DNA from: DAINBT01 sp036732785
GTDB taxonomy: Bacteria; Planctomycetota; Phycisphaerae; Sedimentisphaerales; SM23-30
Length of the DNA: 32,438 nucleotides
NCBI GenBank assembly: GCA_964537505.1
Contig: CAZICK010000041.1
Location: forward strand, 1-32,438
Direction: 5' to 3'
A program made the position numbers and the translations under genes. Under the pieces are notes generated by a model. The model saw only the letters and a program-made list of their open reading frames with translations. It ran no database searches and was not told where the DNA came from. This document shows positions 20,700 through 30,537 of the stretch, piece by piece (position 1 is the first letter of the stretch; every line of letters begins with the position of its first letter).

Positions 20700-23195
20700 A
20701 TGAAAATAAACCATGTTATTATGTTGTCGATTGTTCTGATGTTGGATGTTGCTGTCTGTGCAGGGGCCGAGCGGTGGAAGGTAGCCGAGGGGCCTTTGGT
20801 GACCCGCTGGGCCAAGGATGTTTCGCCGGACAATGCGCTTCCGGAATATCCGCGTCCGCAGATGGTGCGTAAGGATTGGCTTAACCTCAATGGTCTGTGG
20901 GAGTTGGCGGTGACCGAAAAAGACGCCGCCAAACCTGCCAGTTTTACCGAGTGGATTCTTGTGCCGTTTCCGATTGAATCGGCGCTGTCGGGCGTGATGA
21001 AGCGAGTTGATGAAAGTAATCGTATCTGGTACCGCCGTACGTTTGAGTTGCCGGGGGCATGGAATGGCAAACGCATACTGCTGCACTTCGGCGCGGTGGA
21101 CTGGGAATCGGTTGTTTATGTCAACGGTAAGGAGCAAGGCGACCATCGCGGCGGATACGACGCGTTCAACTATGACATTACAGATTCCCTGAAGGCTTCA
21201 GGTCCGCAGGAGGTGATCGTATCGGTCTGGGACCCGACCAACACCGCCGGTCAGCCCCGTGGCAAACAAGTCAAAAATCCCGGGGGCATCTTTTACACCC
21301 CCACCACCGGTATCTGGCAGACAGTCTGGCTCGAACCTGTGCCGAAAAACAAATATCGCATCGAAGGCTTGAAGTTAACACCAGATGTCGATAACTCTCG
21401 GCTGGTGGTTGAACTCGATCCGAAATATCTTTCGAAGTCCAATGCAGTAGAAGTAGCAGTCTTCGATGGTGGTAAGGAAGTTGCGAGTGGCAGTGGACTG
21501 GCGAAAACCGAGGTCGAAATTCCTAATCCGAAACTTTGGTCGCCCGAGAGCCCATTTCTTTACGACCTGCGGATTACACTGCGGTCGTCCAACAAGTCAA
21601 ATAACAAGCCAGGCAAAGTTATTGATGAAGTGAAAAGCTACTTTGGCATGCGGAAAATCGAGATCGGCAAGGACAAAGAAGGCATTACCCGTATTTTGCT
21701 CAATGGTAAATTCCTGTTTCAGATCGGTCCGCTGGATCAGGGTTTTTGGCCGGACGGATTATATACCGCCCCGACCGATGAAGCGCTGCGATACGATGTC
21801 GAGATAACCAGGAAACTCGGCTTCAACATGGCCCGCAAACACGTTAAGATCGAACCGGCCCGTTGGTATTACTGGTGCGATAAGCTTGGTTTGCTGGTTT
21901 GGCAGGACATGGCCGCCGGTGACAACAATTCGGAAGCGGAAAAGAAGCAATTTGAAAAGGAACTGCAGAATCTTATCGAAGGTTTTTACAATCATCCGTC
22001 TATTGTAATGTGGGTCATATTCAACGAAGGCTGGGGCCAGCACGATACCGAGCGATTGGCCGCATGGGTAAAGCAACTGGACCCAAGCCGCCTGGTCAAT
22101 AATGCCAGTGGATGGACCGATCGTGGTGTGGGCGATGTTTTTGACATGCATAGCTATCCCGGTCCCGGTTCACCGCAGCCGGAAGAGGCGCGGGCGGCGG
22201 TCCTGGGTGAGTTCGGCGGGCTGGGTTTGAAGATTCCCGGACATGTCTGGCAGGATGAAACCTGGGGCTATCAGAATATGGCCGATCGAGAGGCCCTGAC
22301 CGGCAGATATGAACAACTACTACAGGGGGTGGCTCAACTAAGTGTAACCCCCGGCCTCAGCGCTGCCGTCTATACCCAAACCAGCGATATCGAGACCGAA
22401 TGCAACGGACTGCTTACTTATGACCGTGAGGTGGTCAAGGTGGATATCGATCGCGCGGCCCTGGCGAATCAGGGATACGTACCGCCGACATTTGCCGCCG
22501 AGGCGGATATCTTTATTGATCAGACGACGGTTGAATTGGCCCAATTGCAGGAGACGGCCAGCATTTATTATACGCTCGACGGGAGCGAACCGACGGGAAA
22601 ATCATCTTTGTACACCACCGGGATTATTCTGAAGGAAACCGCTGTCGTCAAGGCTCGCAGTTATTGGCCGGACGGTAGAAAAAGCGCTGTGGCTGTTCAT
22701 ACGTTTACGAAGGTGCAGCCGCGAAAGCCAGTGGAGGTCGCTCAAACAACGGATGGTTTGCGATACAATTATTACGAATTCATGGACCGATGGGAGAAGC
22801 TGGGGGATTTTTCCAACTTGAAGCCGATTGCTTTCGGAATTTGCAACAAGTTTGACCTCAGCCCAAGCCGGCGAGACAGGGACTACGCCTTGAAGTTTAC
22901 CGGTTACCTCGAAATCGCCCAGGCGGGTGTCTATGTCTTTTCGATCAACTCGGACGACGGCACGAGGTTGTATATTGGTGATGAGGTGATTGTCGATAAC
23001 GACGGCGTCCACGGCATGAAAGAAGAAGAAGGACTGGTGGCGCTGGAAGCGGGCAGGCATCCGATTAAAGTGCTTTTCTTCCAGGGTATGGGCGGAAAGG
23101 GGTTGGAGGTCTTTTATAGCGGTCCCGGTGTAAAAAAGCGGCAAATACCAGCCGAAGTTTTGTCTCATGCAACCCCTCCAGACAAACCGAATTGA
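20700..23195 (+). CDS. Secreted GH2 glycosidase with chitobiase-like and PA14 domains
   Basis: The 831-residue protein has a signal peptide (1-23, cut near CAGA). The GH2 sugar-binding sandwich follows (WLNLNGLWEL 60-69, RIWYRRTFELP, YVNGKEQGDHRGGYDAF), then the immunoglobulin-like domain and the catalytic barrel with general acid E443 in FNEGWGQ and a nucleophile candidate E504 in LGEFGGLG. About 620-665 (IYYTLDGSEPTGKS) is a chitobiase/beta-hexosaminidase C-terminal-like domain. A PA14 carbohydrate-binding domain lies at about 690-825 (GVYVFSINSDDGTRLYIGD). The sugar specificity cannot be fixed; galactosidase, glucuronidase and others share this fold. The start follows a weak AGGCAAG. A terminator-like hairpin lies 14 bases after the stop. 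Confidence 0.88.
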   Translation: MKINHVIMLSIVLMLDVAVCAGAERWKVAEGPLVTRWAKDVSPDNALPEYPRPQMVRKDWLNLNGLWELAVTEKDAAKPASFTEWILVPFPIESALSGVMKRVDESNRIWYRRTFELPGAWNGKRILLHFGAVDWESVVYVNGKEQGDHRGGYDAFNYDITDSLKASGPQEVIVSVWDPTNTAGQPRGKQVKNPGGIFYTPTTGIWQTVWLEPVPKNKYRIEGLKLTPDVDNSRLVVELDPKYLSKSNAVEVAVFDGGKEVASGSGLAKTEVEIPNPKLWSPESPFLYDLRITLRSSNKSNNKPGKVIDEVKSYFGMRKIEIGKDKEGITRILLNGKFLFQIGPLDQGFWPDGLYTAPTDEALRYDVEITRKLGFNMARKHVKIEPARWYYWCDKLGLLVWQDMAAGDNNSEAEKKQFEKELQNLIEGFYNHPSIVMWVIFNEGWGQHDTERLAAWVKQLDPSRLVNNASGWTDRGVGDVFDMHSYPGPGSPQPEEARAAVLGEFGGLGLKIPGHVWQDETWGYQNMADREALTGRYEQLLQGVAQLSVTPGLSAAVYTQTSDIETECNGLLTYDREVVKVDIDRAALANQGYVPPTFAAEADIFIDQTTVELAQLQETASIYYTLDGSEPTGKSSLYTTGIILKETAVVKARSYWPDGRKSAVAVHTFTKVQPRKPVEVAQTTDGLRYNYYEFMDRWEKLGDFSNLKPIAFGICNKFDLSPSRRDRDYALKFTGYLEIAQAGVYVFSINSDDGTRLYIGDEVIVDNDGVHGMKEEEGLVALEAGRHPIKVLFFQGMGGKGLEVFYSGPGVKKRQIPAEVLSHATPPDKPN

Positions 23196-23209
23196 CCGAA
23201 AATAGAATG

Positions 23210-23232
23210 AGTGCGACTTCGCACTTATATTT
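23210..23232 (+). terminator. Hairpin after the GH2 gene, identical stem to 301-316
   Basis: AGTGCGA (23210-23216) pairs with TCGCACT (23219-23225), followed by TATATTTGTT. Its position after the GH2 stop and before the glycosyltransferase operon fits a rho-independent terminator. The stem and loop sequence is the same as at 301-316, so this is also a third, shorter member of the dispersed element. Confidence 0.6.
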
Positions 23233-23351
23233 GTTCGGCTTTATAGTGGACTGGTAAGTGTGCCGATGAAAACAAAGTGTCCATAAGCAGCCGAGGTTGA
23301 TGGTTGCGTTTGTTTTGGTTCCGATAACATAATTTGTCCAAGAGTCTCATA

Positions 23352-24365
23352 GTGGCTAAAAAGGCCGGTTCAATATCGATTGTAGTACCATTGCTGAACG
23401 AGTGCGAGAATGTCAGCGAACTGATCGACAGTATCGTCGGTGTAATGGGCGAAGTATCCGTCAAGTACGAATTGATCGTGGTCGATGACGGTAGTACCGA
23501 TGATACGATCGAGGTTCTCCAGCGGTTGGGGCAGACTGAGCCACATTTGAAAATCATTCAACTGCGACGTAATTTTGGTCAGACAGCGGCGATTACCGCC
23601 GGTTTCGATCACGCCCAGGGTGAGGTGATTATTACGCTGGACGGTGATCTGCAGAACGATCCGACCGATATTCCGCGGCTGCTGGCCAAGCTGGAAGAAG
23701 GCTACGATGTGGTCAGTGGTTGGCGTCGCAGTCGTAAAGATCCGCTGATTACCCGTAAGATTCCGTCCCAGGCGGCAAATTTCATTATCGGCAAGTTAAC
23801 CGGGGTAAGGCTGCACGATTATGGTTGTACCTTCAAGGCATATCGCCGCGAAGTTGTCGAACACATAAACCTGTACGGCGAGATGCATCGTTTTATCCCG
23901 GCCATTGCCAGTTGGTCGGGTGCGCTGGTGACTGAAATTGAGGTTAACCATCATCCGCGTCGTCGGGGCACGAGCAAATACGGACTAAATCGCACGGTAA
24001 AAGTACTGCTGGATTTGGTAACGGTGAAGTTTCTCGGTTCGTTCAGTACCAAGCCGCTATACATATTCGGTAGTATGGGACTTGTGGCATTGATGTTGTC
24101 AATCTTGAGTAGTATGGTCATGCTGTACCAGAAATTCTTCTCCAGTTCACCCTTGAGCATGAACCGCAATCCGCTGCTCACCATGACCGCCATGCTGCTG
24201 ATGATGAGCGTACAGTTCCTGCTGATGGGTTTGCTTGCGGAGATGATGTGTCGGACATATCACGAATCACAGAACAAGCCGACCTACGTTATCCGTCGCA
24301 TCATCGGGTCGAACGAGAATAAATCATCATCTTGTCCATCTGAGGAAAACGGCAACCATGTCTAA
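23352..24365 (+). CDS. GT2 polyprenyl-phosphate glycosyltransferase (DPM1/GtrB/ArnC-like)
   Basis: The enzyme transfers a sugar from a nucleotide donor to a polyprenyl phosphate at the membrane. From the GTG at 23352 it has 337 residues (a TTG at 23334 adds six). It opens with SISIVVPLLNECENV, followed by VVDDGSTDDT and TLDGDLQNDP with the DxD-like metal site, then SGWRRSRKDP and the family-typical CTFKAYRREV. Two C-terminal membrane spans (about 227-250 and 272-297) match the GtrB/ArnC topology. The last 8 bases overlap the next gene, which encodes a GT-C membrane enzyme that would use such a lipid-linked sugar. First gene of the surface-glycan operon. Confidence 0.88.
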   Translation: MAKKAGSISIVVPLLNECENVSELIDSIVGVMGEVSVKYELIVVDDGSTDDTIEVLQRLGQTEPHLKIIQLRRNFGQTAAITAGFDHAQGEVIITLDGDLQNDPTDIPRLLAKLEEGYDVVSGWRRSRKDPLITRKIPSQAANFIIGKLTGVRLHDYGCTFKAYRREVVEHINLYGEMHRFIPAIASWSGALVTEIEVNHHPRRRGTSKYGLNRTVKVLLDLVTVKFLGSFSTKPLYIFGSMGLVALMLSILSSMVMLYQKFFSSSPLSMNRNPLLTMTAMLLMMSVQFLLMGLLAEMMCRTYHESQNKPTYVIRRIIGSNENKSSSCPSEENGNHV

Positions 24366-26790
24366 TCGCAGAAAAACCGGCCCTGCGGAACGGCCGATCG
24401 CACCGAAAAAAACCCGACCACCAGAAACAACAGGCAAAATTGCGAACTCAAATGCGATCAGTATAAACCGCCCCGCGGTGGGACTACTTCTGTTGGCGGT
24501 GGTTTTGGCGGCGATTCCGTTTGCTTACGGCAAGTATCTCGAATTCAACACCAAGGGCGCTTTTGACAGCGCCTTAAATATTTATAGTGCCCAGTGTATC
24601 GCTAATGGTCGGCAACTTGGCGTTGAGGTTTTTCCCAGCGCCATGCCGGCGACATTGTTGGTTAACGTTATCGGTGTGAAGCTGTTCGGTTTCAGCGAGT
24701 TTGGCCCTAAATTTATCCAGATGCTGTTTCAGTTGGCGGCCCTGGTTTTGATGTTCTATACACTGGGCAGGCTTTACGGCAATTTCCCGGCGGCGGTGGC
24801 TTTGATCCTGGCAGCATTTTATCTTAGCTGTCCCCCGTTTGCCAAGTCCGGCAACGTCAAAGAGCAGTTTATGATTGCCTGTATGATCATAGCCGGGTGT
24901 GGGCTGATGCTGCATTATGCCGGGGGCTCATGGTGGTGGTTGATTGTTTCCGGCGCTGCGGCGGGCAATATATATTATTTCAAACCCACGGGCGCTTCAG
25001 TAATAATTGCCATAGCTGTTTTTATGCTGGTGCAGTTTATTCTGCGCTGCCGTTGGACCGATTTTGGCTGCGATCTCGCCGGCTTGCTGATCGGGGCGGT
25101 GTTGGGACTGACGCCGCTGATGATTTTTTATGCCGGGCAGAAGCAGATGGCTGTTTTGTTAGGGGGTATTACCGGCAGGTTATTTATAAAAATGCTGGTC
25201 ATTTATCTGGTTATTTCTTTTGTTCTCTGGTTATTTATGGATCGTCGAGCGGTCTGGTGGATGGGCCGACAACTCCGATCAGTGCGGGGGGGGATATGGA
25301 GAATTGGGCTTATGTTGGTAGCGGCTGTTTTTGGGCTGTGTGTGGTTGGCTTTGCCTTGTTGCCGCGGGAAGACAGATTCATGCTCTGGTGGTTCCTGGA
25401 AGACCTTCATGTTGTGAGATTAGCCAGATGGCTTCGGTTGTGGCCCGTAGTAGAGATAAAGTTATATATTTCCGGTGGCGGATATTTGACCAGCAGCAGA
25501 GCGGTAACCGATTTTTCCAGTCTGTATAACACGGTATTTGGCTATTATCAATCTTTTGTTGTTCCTATAGGCGCCGGTTTGCTGGCAATTTTCTGGCGGG
25601 TTCATGGTCTGATTGTCGATCTGGTCGCCCGCAGGAAAGATCACCGGCAGTGTTGCGACGCTGAGAAATATTCCTCCGAAACCTTTTGCTACAGAGAGAG
25701 CTTTGTTTTATTGCTGGGCCTATGGTGGATTCTCGATATGCTTTTTGTGTGGATTTCGCCGCGCAGCTATGTGCAGTATTTTCTGCCCCTGAACGCCTCG
25801 GCGGCCATGTTGACGGCTTATGTGCTGTATCGTTGTCGAAAAAACCCAATGGGGTTTGTTTGGCTGCTGGCAGCCTGGTTGATAGTCGATTTGCTGCTTA
25901 AGTGTGTTATTCCTTCAGAGGCGTTTCCATATATTGCCCTGCGTTCGTCGGAGTCGATGGTGGCATACTGGAAAGCATTCTTTCCGCAGGCCATACCGTT
26001 GGCAGTTGCCGCGGTGATCGGTTTGTTAATGAGAAAGAAACAATTTCAGCCTGCCCGAATGGTCGTGTTGGGGTTGATTTGCTGTGGTATGTTTTTCTGG
26101 TGGAACGCGGATAATCTCAGCGAGTTCAAAAAAAAGGTTAGTGATCTCCGGCAGATGCGGCGGGACGGCGTTGTTAACCTTTGGGAGCAGGTTGCTTACT
26201 ATGTTCGGAAAAATTCCTCTGCCGATGACGGTCTTTATGTCTGGGGGTGGTATCCGGGGATTTACGTTCAGGCCCAACGGTTTAGCCCTACTGTTTATCC
26301 GGCGGAAGCGAACCTACACACTTACAAGCCCCAGTTGCTGAAATCGAAAGCCAGACAAATCGTTGAACAACTAAAGGCCGATCCGCCCAAGTTTATTGTT
26401 GATCCGCAGCACTGGCTTTATCCTTATTGGAGTAATCCGGTTATTGACTTATGGCCGCGCTGGCGGAGCAGGGACAAGGTCAGATTTGACTTGCGGGTGA
26501 GAACGTCATCGCCGAGCTATTCGGTTGAGTATTGCACTATCGAAGATGTAATTAAATATGACAAGCAGCTTATAGAGCAGGTTGGAGAATTTGCTTATCG
26601 GCAGCGAACCGACCCCAGGCGTCCAGGCGGACCGGTTAGACCGGACGAGGCCGGCCAATTGGCTCAGGGGGAGATGGCTCGTCACCAGGCCATGTTTCCC
26701 CTGCGCGAATTTATCATGACGAACTATCGTCCGGTCGTGCCGGCAAATGCAGGTATGTTCATTTTTCTGCATAAAGATTACTCCAGGTAG
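24358..26790 (+). CDS. GT-C-type membrane glycosyltransferase (ArnT/PMT/GT39-like)
   Basis: The 810-residue protein has a basic, Pro-rich cytoplasmic start, a first span at about 40-55, then about ten further hydrophobic helices to residue 580 and a soluble C-terminal domain of about 220 residues. After the first span, GAFDSALNIYSAQCIANGR sits where GT-C enzymes carry their acidic catalytic motif. VEVFPSAMPATLLVNVIGVK and the FGFSEFGPKFIQML stretch also fit the ArnT/PMT pattern. It probably moves a sugar from a polyprenyl-phosphate carrier, supplied by the overlapping GT2, onto a lipid or protein acceptor on the outer side. The exact family is uncertain because these proteins diverge strongly. 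GTG and ATG choices are not in doubt; the ATG overlaps the previous stop. Confidence 0.72.
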   Translation: MSNRRKTGPAERPIAPKKTRPPETTGKIANSNAISINRPAVGLLLLAVVLAAIPFAYGKYLEFNTKGAFDSALNIYSAQCIANGRQLGVEVFPSAMPATLLVNVIGVKLFGFSEFGPKFIQMLFQLAALVLMFYTLGRLYGNFPAAVALILAAFYLSCPPFAKSGNVKEQFMIACMIIAGCGLMLHYAGGSWWWLIVSGAAAGNIYYFKPTGASVIIAIAVFMLVQFILRCRWTDFGCDLAGLLIGAVLGLTPLMIFYAGQKQMAVLLGGITGRLFIKMLVIYLVISFVLWLFMDRRAVWWMGRQLRSVRGGIWRIGLMLVAAVFGLCVVGFALLPREDRFMLWWFLEDLHVVRLARWLRLWPVVEIKLYISGGGYLTSSRAVTDFSSLYNTVFGYYQSFVVPIGAGLLAIFWRVHGLIVDLVARRKDHRQCCDAEKYSSETFCYRESFVLLLGLWWILDMLFVWISPRSYVQYFLPLNASAAMLTAYVLYRCRKNPMGFVWLLAAWLIVDLLLKCVIPSEAFPYIALRSSESMVAYWKAFFPQAIPLAVAAVIGLLMRKKQFQPARMVVLGLICCGMFFWWNADNLSEFKKKVSDLRQMRRDGVVNLWEQVAYYVRKNSSADDGLYVWGWYPGIYVQAQRFSPTVYPAEANLHTYKPQLLKSKARQIVEQLKADPPKFIVDPQHWLYPYWSNPVIDLWPRWRSRDKVRFDLRVRTSSPSYSVEYCTIEDVIKYDKQLIEQVGEFAYRQRTDPRRPGGPVRPDEAGQLAQGEMARHQAMFPLREFIMTNYRPVVPANAGMFIFLHKDYSR

Positions 26791-26861
26791 TATGTTAAGA
26801 TTAAGCATGCCACCTAGCAAGAACCCACTGATTTTACATTGAGGGCCGGTCAGCAGTCGAA

Positions 26862-28016
26862 ATGGCGTACAAATATAATATACTTATGCTGAACTATGAA
26901 TTTCCTCCCATCGGTGGCGGGGCGGGGCAGGCCCATTATCGGCTTTTGCAACAGTACGCTTCGATGACTGATTTGAAGGTGGACGTATTAACTTCCGGCC
27001 TGAACAAACTTATTGTCACGGAGCGGCTTTCCGAGAATATAACGATATACAAAGTTGGTATCCATAAGAAGAATCTGCATTACTGGCGCAAGATTGAAGT
27101 GCTCGAATGGCTGTTCAGGGCAAAGGGTTATTATCGCAGGTTGGTGGATGATGGGGATTACGATCTGGTGCATGCTTTTTTTGGATTTCCGACTGGGTGG
27201 CTTTGTTATCGGGATGGAAAGCTGCCATATATAATTTCGTTGCGAGGCTCGGATGTGCCTGGTTTCAATATTCGTTTGGGACTGGATTACAAGTTGCTGG
27301 CCGGGTCGTTTCGCAGAATATGGCAGTCGGCCTCGGCGGTGATTGCCAATAGTAGAGGATTGCAAAAACTGGCCCTGAGCTTTATGCCGGAACTGAACAT
27401 AAAGGTGATACCTAATGGTGTGGACGTGGAACGATTCAGCCCCAGCCCGGACAAAAAACTGTCCAGGCCGTTGCAGATATTGACCGTATCCCGACTGATC
27501 AGCAGGAAACGGATTGATGTATTAATAGAAGCGGTCGCCAAAATGCAACAGGGGGGCCTTGATGTGTGTTTGAATATTGCCGGTGAAGGTAATTTACTGG
27601 GAAATTTGCAAAAACTCAGTGTTGATTTGTCAGTTGCTTCAAAAGTGCGTTTTCTGTCGCGCGTACCGAATGAACAGATGCCGGATATTTATCGCCGCAA
27701 TGATATTTTTGTTATGAGCAGCGCCCATGAGGGTATGAGCAATGCGATGCTGGAGGCCATGGCCTGTGGCCTTCCGATTGTCAGCAGCTCTTGTGAGGGT
27801 ACGGAAGAACTGATAGCCGACAATGGCGTTATTGTCCCGCAGGCAGATCCCGAACTGTTCGCTCAGGCAATAAAAAAACTGGCGGATAGTCCTGAAGTTT
27901 ATCTGGCTATGTCCCGCAAAGCAAGCGAACAGGCGAAAAAGTTTAGCTGGCACAATACAGCCGGGCAATACTATAATTTGTACGGTAGTATTGCCAAGGC
28001 GGCTAAGGAGAGATAA
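26862..28016 (+). CDS. GT4-family glycosyltransferase
   Basis: The 384-residue GT-B enzyme begins with MAYKYNILMLNYEFPPIGGG, the Gly-rich N-terminal loop of GT4 enzymes. It continues with ISLRGSDVPG, VIPNGVDVERF at the domain junction, ILTVSRLISRKRIDVLIEA, and the donor-site E-x7-E in EGMSNAMLEAMACGLPIV (about 289-306). It is soluble and would add a sugar from a nucleotide donor at the inner face of the membrane. The next gene begins 3 bases after its stop, which argues for one operon. The sugar cannot be deduced. Confidence 0.88.
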   Translation: MAYKYNILMLNYEFPPIGGGAGQAHYRLLQQYASMTDLKVDVLTSGLNKLIVTERLSENITIYKVGIHKKNLHYWRKIEVLEWLFRAKGYYRRLVDDGDYDLVHAFFGFPTGWLCYRDGKLPYIISLRGSDVPGFNIRLGLDYKLLAGSFRRIWQSASAVIANSRGLQKLALSFMPELNIKVIPNGVDVERFSPSPDKKLSRPLQILTVSRLISRKRIDVLIEAVAKMQQGGLDVCLNIAGEGNLLGNLQKLSVDLSVASKVRFLSRVPNEQMPDIYRRNDIFVMSSAHEGMSNAMLEAMACGLPIVSSSCEGTEELIADNGVIVPQADPELFAQAIKKLADSPEVYLAMSRKASEQAKKFSWHNTAGQYYNLYGSIAKAAKER

Positions 28017-28019
28017 ACG

Positions 28020-29366
28020 GTGGCGTTGAGAAAAGCTGTTATTGATGCAATGTTTTATCTGAGCGGCAGTGGCATTCCGCGTAATCTCAAAGAGATTAAG
28101 AGGTATGAATATGCTTCAAACCAGGAGCTTAGGGCATTGACCGAGGAAAAGCTGACGAAACTGCTGATACATGCTTATGAGAATGTGCCGTATTATCACC
28201 GGATACTCGAACAGGTCGGGGTGGTTGTCGAGGGCACGGTCAGATTGGAAAATTTCGGATGTGTTCCTTTGCTGACTAAAGAGATCATCCGTAAAGAAGG
28301 GGCGAACCTGTACGCCAAAGATTACAAAACCAGAAAGCCTTATCATAACACTTCCGGCGGCAGCACCGGGGAGCCGATCGATTTCGTACAGGACAAGGAA
28401 TACGACCAGTGGAACACGGCCAATAAACTGTATTTCAATTCAGTATTGGGAAAGGAGCCGGGCTGGCGGGAGATAAAGCTGTGGGGTTCGGACCGGGATA
28501 TAATTAAAGGGACTCTGGGACCGAAAGACCGGATCATAAATTATCTTTACAACCGAAGGTTTTTCAACGCTTATCGTCTGAACGACCGGACCCTAAGCGA
28601 GTTAGTCAGGTTGAATAACAGTTTCAGGCCCAGGGCTTATTGGAGCTATATGGAATCGGCCCTGGAGCTGGCGGATTTTCTTTCCCGAAATGAGATAGAC
28701 TTCCATCCGCCGGATATTGTCATATCGACCATTGCGCCTTTGACCGAACGGGTCAGAAGCAAAATCGAATCGGCAATGAAATGTAAGGTCTATGACCAGT
28801 ACGGTTCGCGGGAGGTGGGGGCTTTAGCCTGTGAATGTCGCCGGCAAAACGGGCTGCACTGTTTTGACTGGTCCCATTATACTGAGGTCCTGGACGAGAA
28901 CAACAAGCCCGTTACTGCGGAGGCGGGCAAGATAATCGTTACCACCCTGTGCAATTATTCTATGCCGCTGATCCGATATGACATTGGTGATGTTGCCGAG
29001 GCGGATTCCAGCGAGTGTCCCTGTGGGCGGAATACATTTCGGCTGAAGAAAATCCTGGGCCGAACCCTGGGCTACTTTAAAAAATCCGATGGCTCACTGG
29101 TGCACTCGCATTTCATAGTACAATCACTTTTCTTCAAAGACTGGATAAAAAAATTCCAGATCATTCAAACACAATACGATCGGGTATTGATAAAGCTGGA
29201 AAAAAAGGACAGGTCCACCCCCCCACCGCCGGACGATCTCGAAGATATAACGGAAAAAACCCGGATCCTAATGGGCCGGGCGTGTGTGGTTGACTTCGAA
29301 TTCGTCGAGGAAATAACCAAAACCCAAAGCGGAAAACTCCTATATACGATATGTCAGGTAAAATGA
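28020..29366 (+). CDS. PaaK/CapK-like adenylate-forming enzyme
   Basis: The 448-residue protein belongs to the phenylacetate-CoA ligase-like group found in capsule and exopolysaccharide loci. It has NTSGGSTGEPIDF (110-122, the P-loop of adenylate-forming enzymes), VYDQYGSREVGALAC (about 256-270), MPLIRYDIGD, and cysteines in CECRRQNGLHC and SECPCGR that may bind zinc. In polysaccharide clusters such proteins are thought to activate an acyl group for sugar modification, but the reaction is rarely shown. AAGGAG precedes the GTG at 28020. The final 16 bases overlap the next glycosyltransferase gene. A true phenylacetate catabolic role is unlikely since no paa genes are present. Confidence 0.82.
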   Translation: MALRKAVIDAMFYLSGSGIPRNLKEIKRYEYASNQELRALTEEKLTKLLIHAYENVPYYHRILEQVGVVVEGTVRLENFGCVPLLTKEIIRKEGANLYAKDYKTRKPYHNTSGGSTGEPIDFVQDKEYDQWNTANKLYFNSVLGKEPGWREIKLWGSDRDIIKGTLGPKDRIINYLYNRRFFNAYRLNDRTLSELVRLNNSFRPRAYWSYMESALELADFLSRNEIDFHPPDIVISTIAPLTERVRSKIESAMKCKVYDQYGSREVGALACECRRQNGLHCFDWSHYTEVLDENNKPVTAEAGKIIVTTLCNYSMPLIRYDIGDVAEADSSECPCGRNTFRLKKILGRTLGYFKKSDGSLVHSHFIVQSLFFKDWIKKFQIIQTQYDRVLIKLEKKDRSTPPPPDDLEDITEKTRILMGRACVVDFEFVEEITKTQSGKLLYTICQVK

Positions 29367-30484
29367 AATCCCAAGACAAACCAATCAGGATATGTTTTAT
29401 CGCCCCCAAGGCGTATCCGTTATTCAATCCCGAATCAAATGAAGTGTTCGGTGGTTCGGAGGTGGACTTGTATTTTTTGGCGGTGGAACTGGCACGGGAC
29501 AAAAATTACCAGGTAAGTTTTATCACCGCCGACTATGGGCAGCAGCCCATCGAAACCATCGAGGGAGTAACGGTTATAAAGAGCGTGGATTTTGATCGAA
29601 GCGCTTTGCACGGCGTTTTGCGGGTCTGGCGCTCACTAGGCAGGGCTGGGGCCGATATATATATGATCAAGACGCCGTCTTTGGGAACATTTTTGACGGC
29701 TTTGTATTGCCGGCTGCACCGCAGGGTATTCTTGTACCGCTCGGCGCATACGGACCATTGTGACGGCACATATCTTAAGCGTCATCGCGTGCTGGGCAGA
29801 CTGTTTGGATGGGCTTTGCGCACAGCGAAAATAGTTTTCGTACAAAACCAAACCGATATAGAAAACCTTAAGCGCACTACAGGTGTTTTTTCGATGATGG
29901 TGCCCAACGGCCATCGCCTGGACGAGCTGCGCGAAACAAATCGCCAGACCATACTCTGGACAGGTCGTAGTGCCTCCTTTAAGAAGCCGGAGAAATTTAT
30001 CGCCCTGGCCCGCGAGTTTCCCGAGCAGTCGTTTGTCATGATTTGTCAGCGGGCTACCGGCGACAACCAATATGATCAGTTTTGTCGGCGCGTTCGGGAG
30101 GTGCCTAACCTGGAATTTCATCAGCGTGTGCCGTTTCGCCAGATCGACAGTTTTTTTCAGCGGGCCAGGGTGTTTGTCAATACCAGTGATACAGAAGGCT
30201 TTCCCAACACCTTTATTCAGGCCTGCAAATGCGCCACGCCGATCTTGTCGTTGAACGTCAACCCAGATGACTTTCTGAACAGATATTCCTGCGGTGTATG
30301 CTGCCGGGGCGATTCGACGCGACTGGCCGAGGGCTTGAAATTTATGCTGGATCAGCAGCGTTACCTGCAGCTTGGCCAAAATGGACGAAAATATGTCCTG
30401 GAACATCATGATATAAAAAAAATTATTGAGCAATACAAAAAGGTGTTTGTATCATTACGATCGCAACAGGAATGTGAGGCTTGA
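29351..30484 (+). CDS. GT4-family glycosyltransferase, second copy
   Basis: This 377-residue GT-B protein starts with a polar leader and RICFIAPKAYPLFNP, then EVFGGSEVDLYFLAVELA, the N-terminal signature of GT4 enzymes. VPNGHRLDELR lies near the junction, TGRSASFKKPEKFIALARE begins the donor-binding half, and NTSDTEGFPNTFIQACKCA holds the donor-site acidic pair. It differs clearly from the upstream GT4, so the two probably add different sugars. The start overlaps the PaaK-like gene, and the AsnB-like gene follows after 53 bases. No membrane span is evident. Confidence 0.86.
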   Translation: MSGKMKSQDKPIRICFIAPKAYPLFNPESNEVFGGSEVDLYFLAVELARDKNYQVSFITADYGQQPIETIEGVTVIKSVDFDRSALHGVLRVWRSLGRAGADIYMIKTPSLGTFLTALYCRLHRRVFLYRSAHTDHCDGTYLKRHRVLGRLFGWALRTAKIVFVQNQTDIENLKRTTGVFSMMVPNGHRLDELRETNRQTILWTGRSASFKKPEKFIALAREFPEQSFVMICQRATGDNQYDQFCRRVREVPNLEFHQRVPFRQIDSFFQRARVFVNTSDTEGFPNTFIQACKCATPILSLNVNPDDFLNRYSCGVCCRGDSTRLAEGLKFMLDQQRYLQLGQNGRKYVLEHHDIKKIIEQYKKVFVSLRSQQECEA

Positions 30485-30537
30485 CCTCTTAAAGACGCCG
30501 TCGATTGCGATTAGAGGTTCCCATAAAGAGAAGTTCA

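Noticed and set aside
28020..29366. Phenylacetate-CoA ligase of aromatic catabolism
   Set aside because: There are no paa degradation genes, and the gene is locked by overlap into a glycosyltransferase operon.
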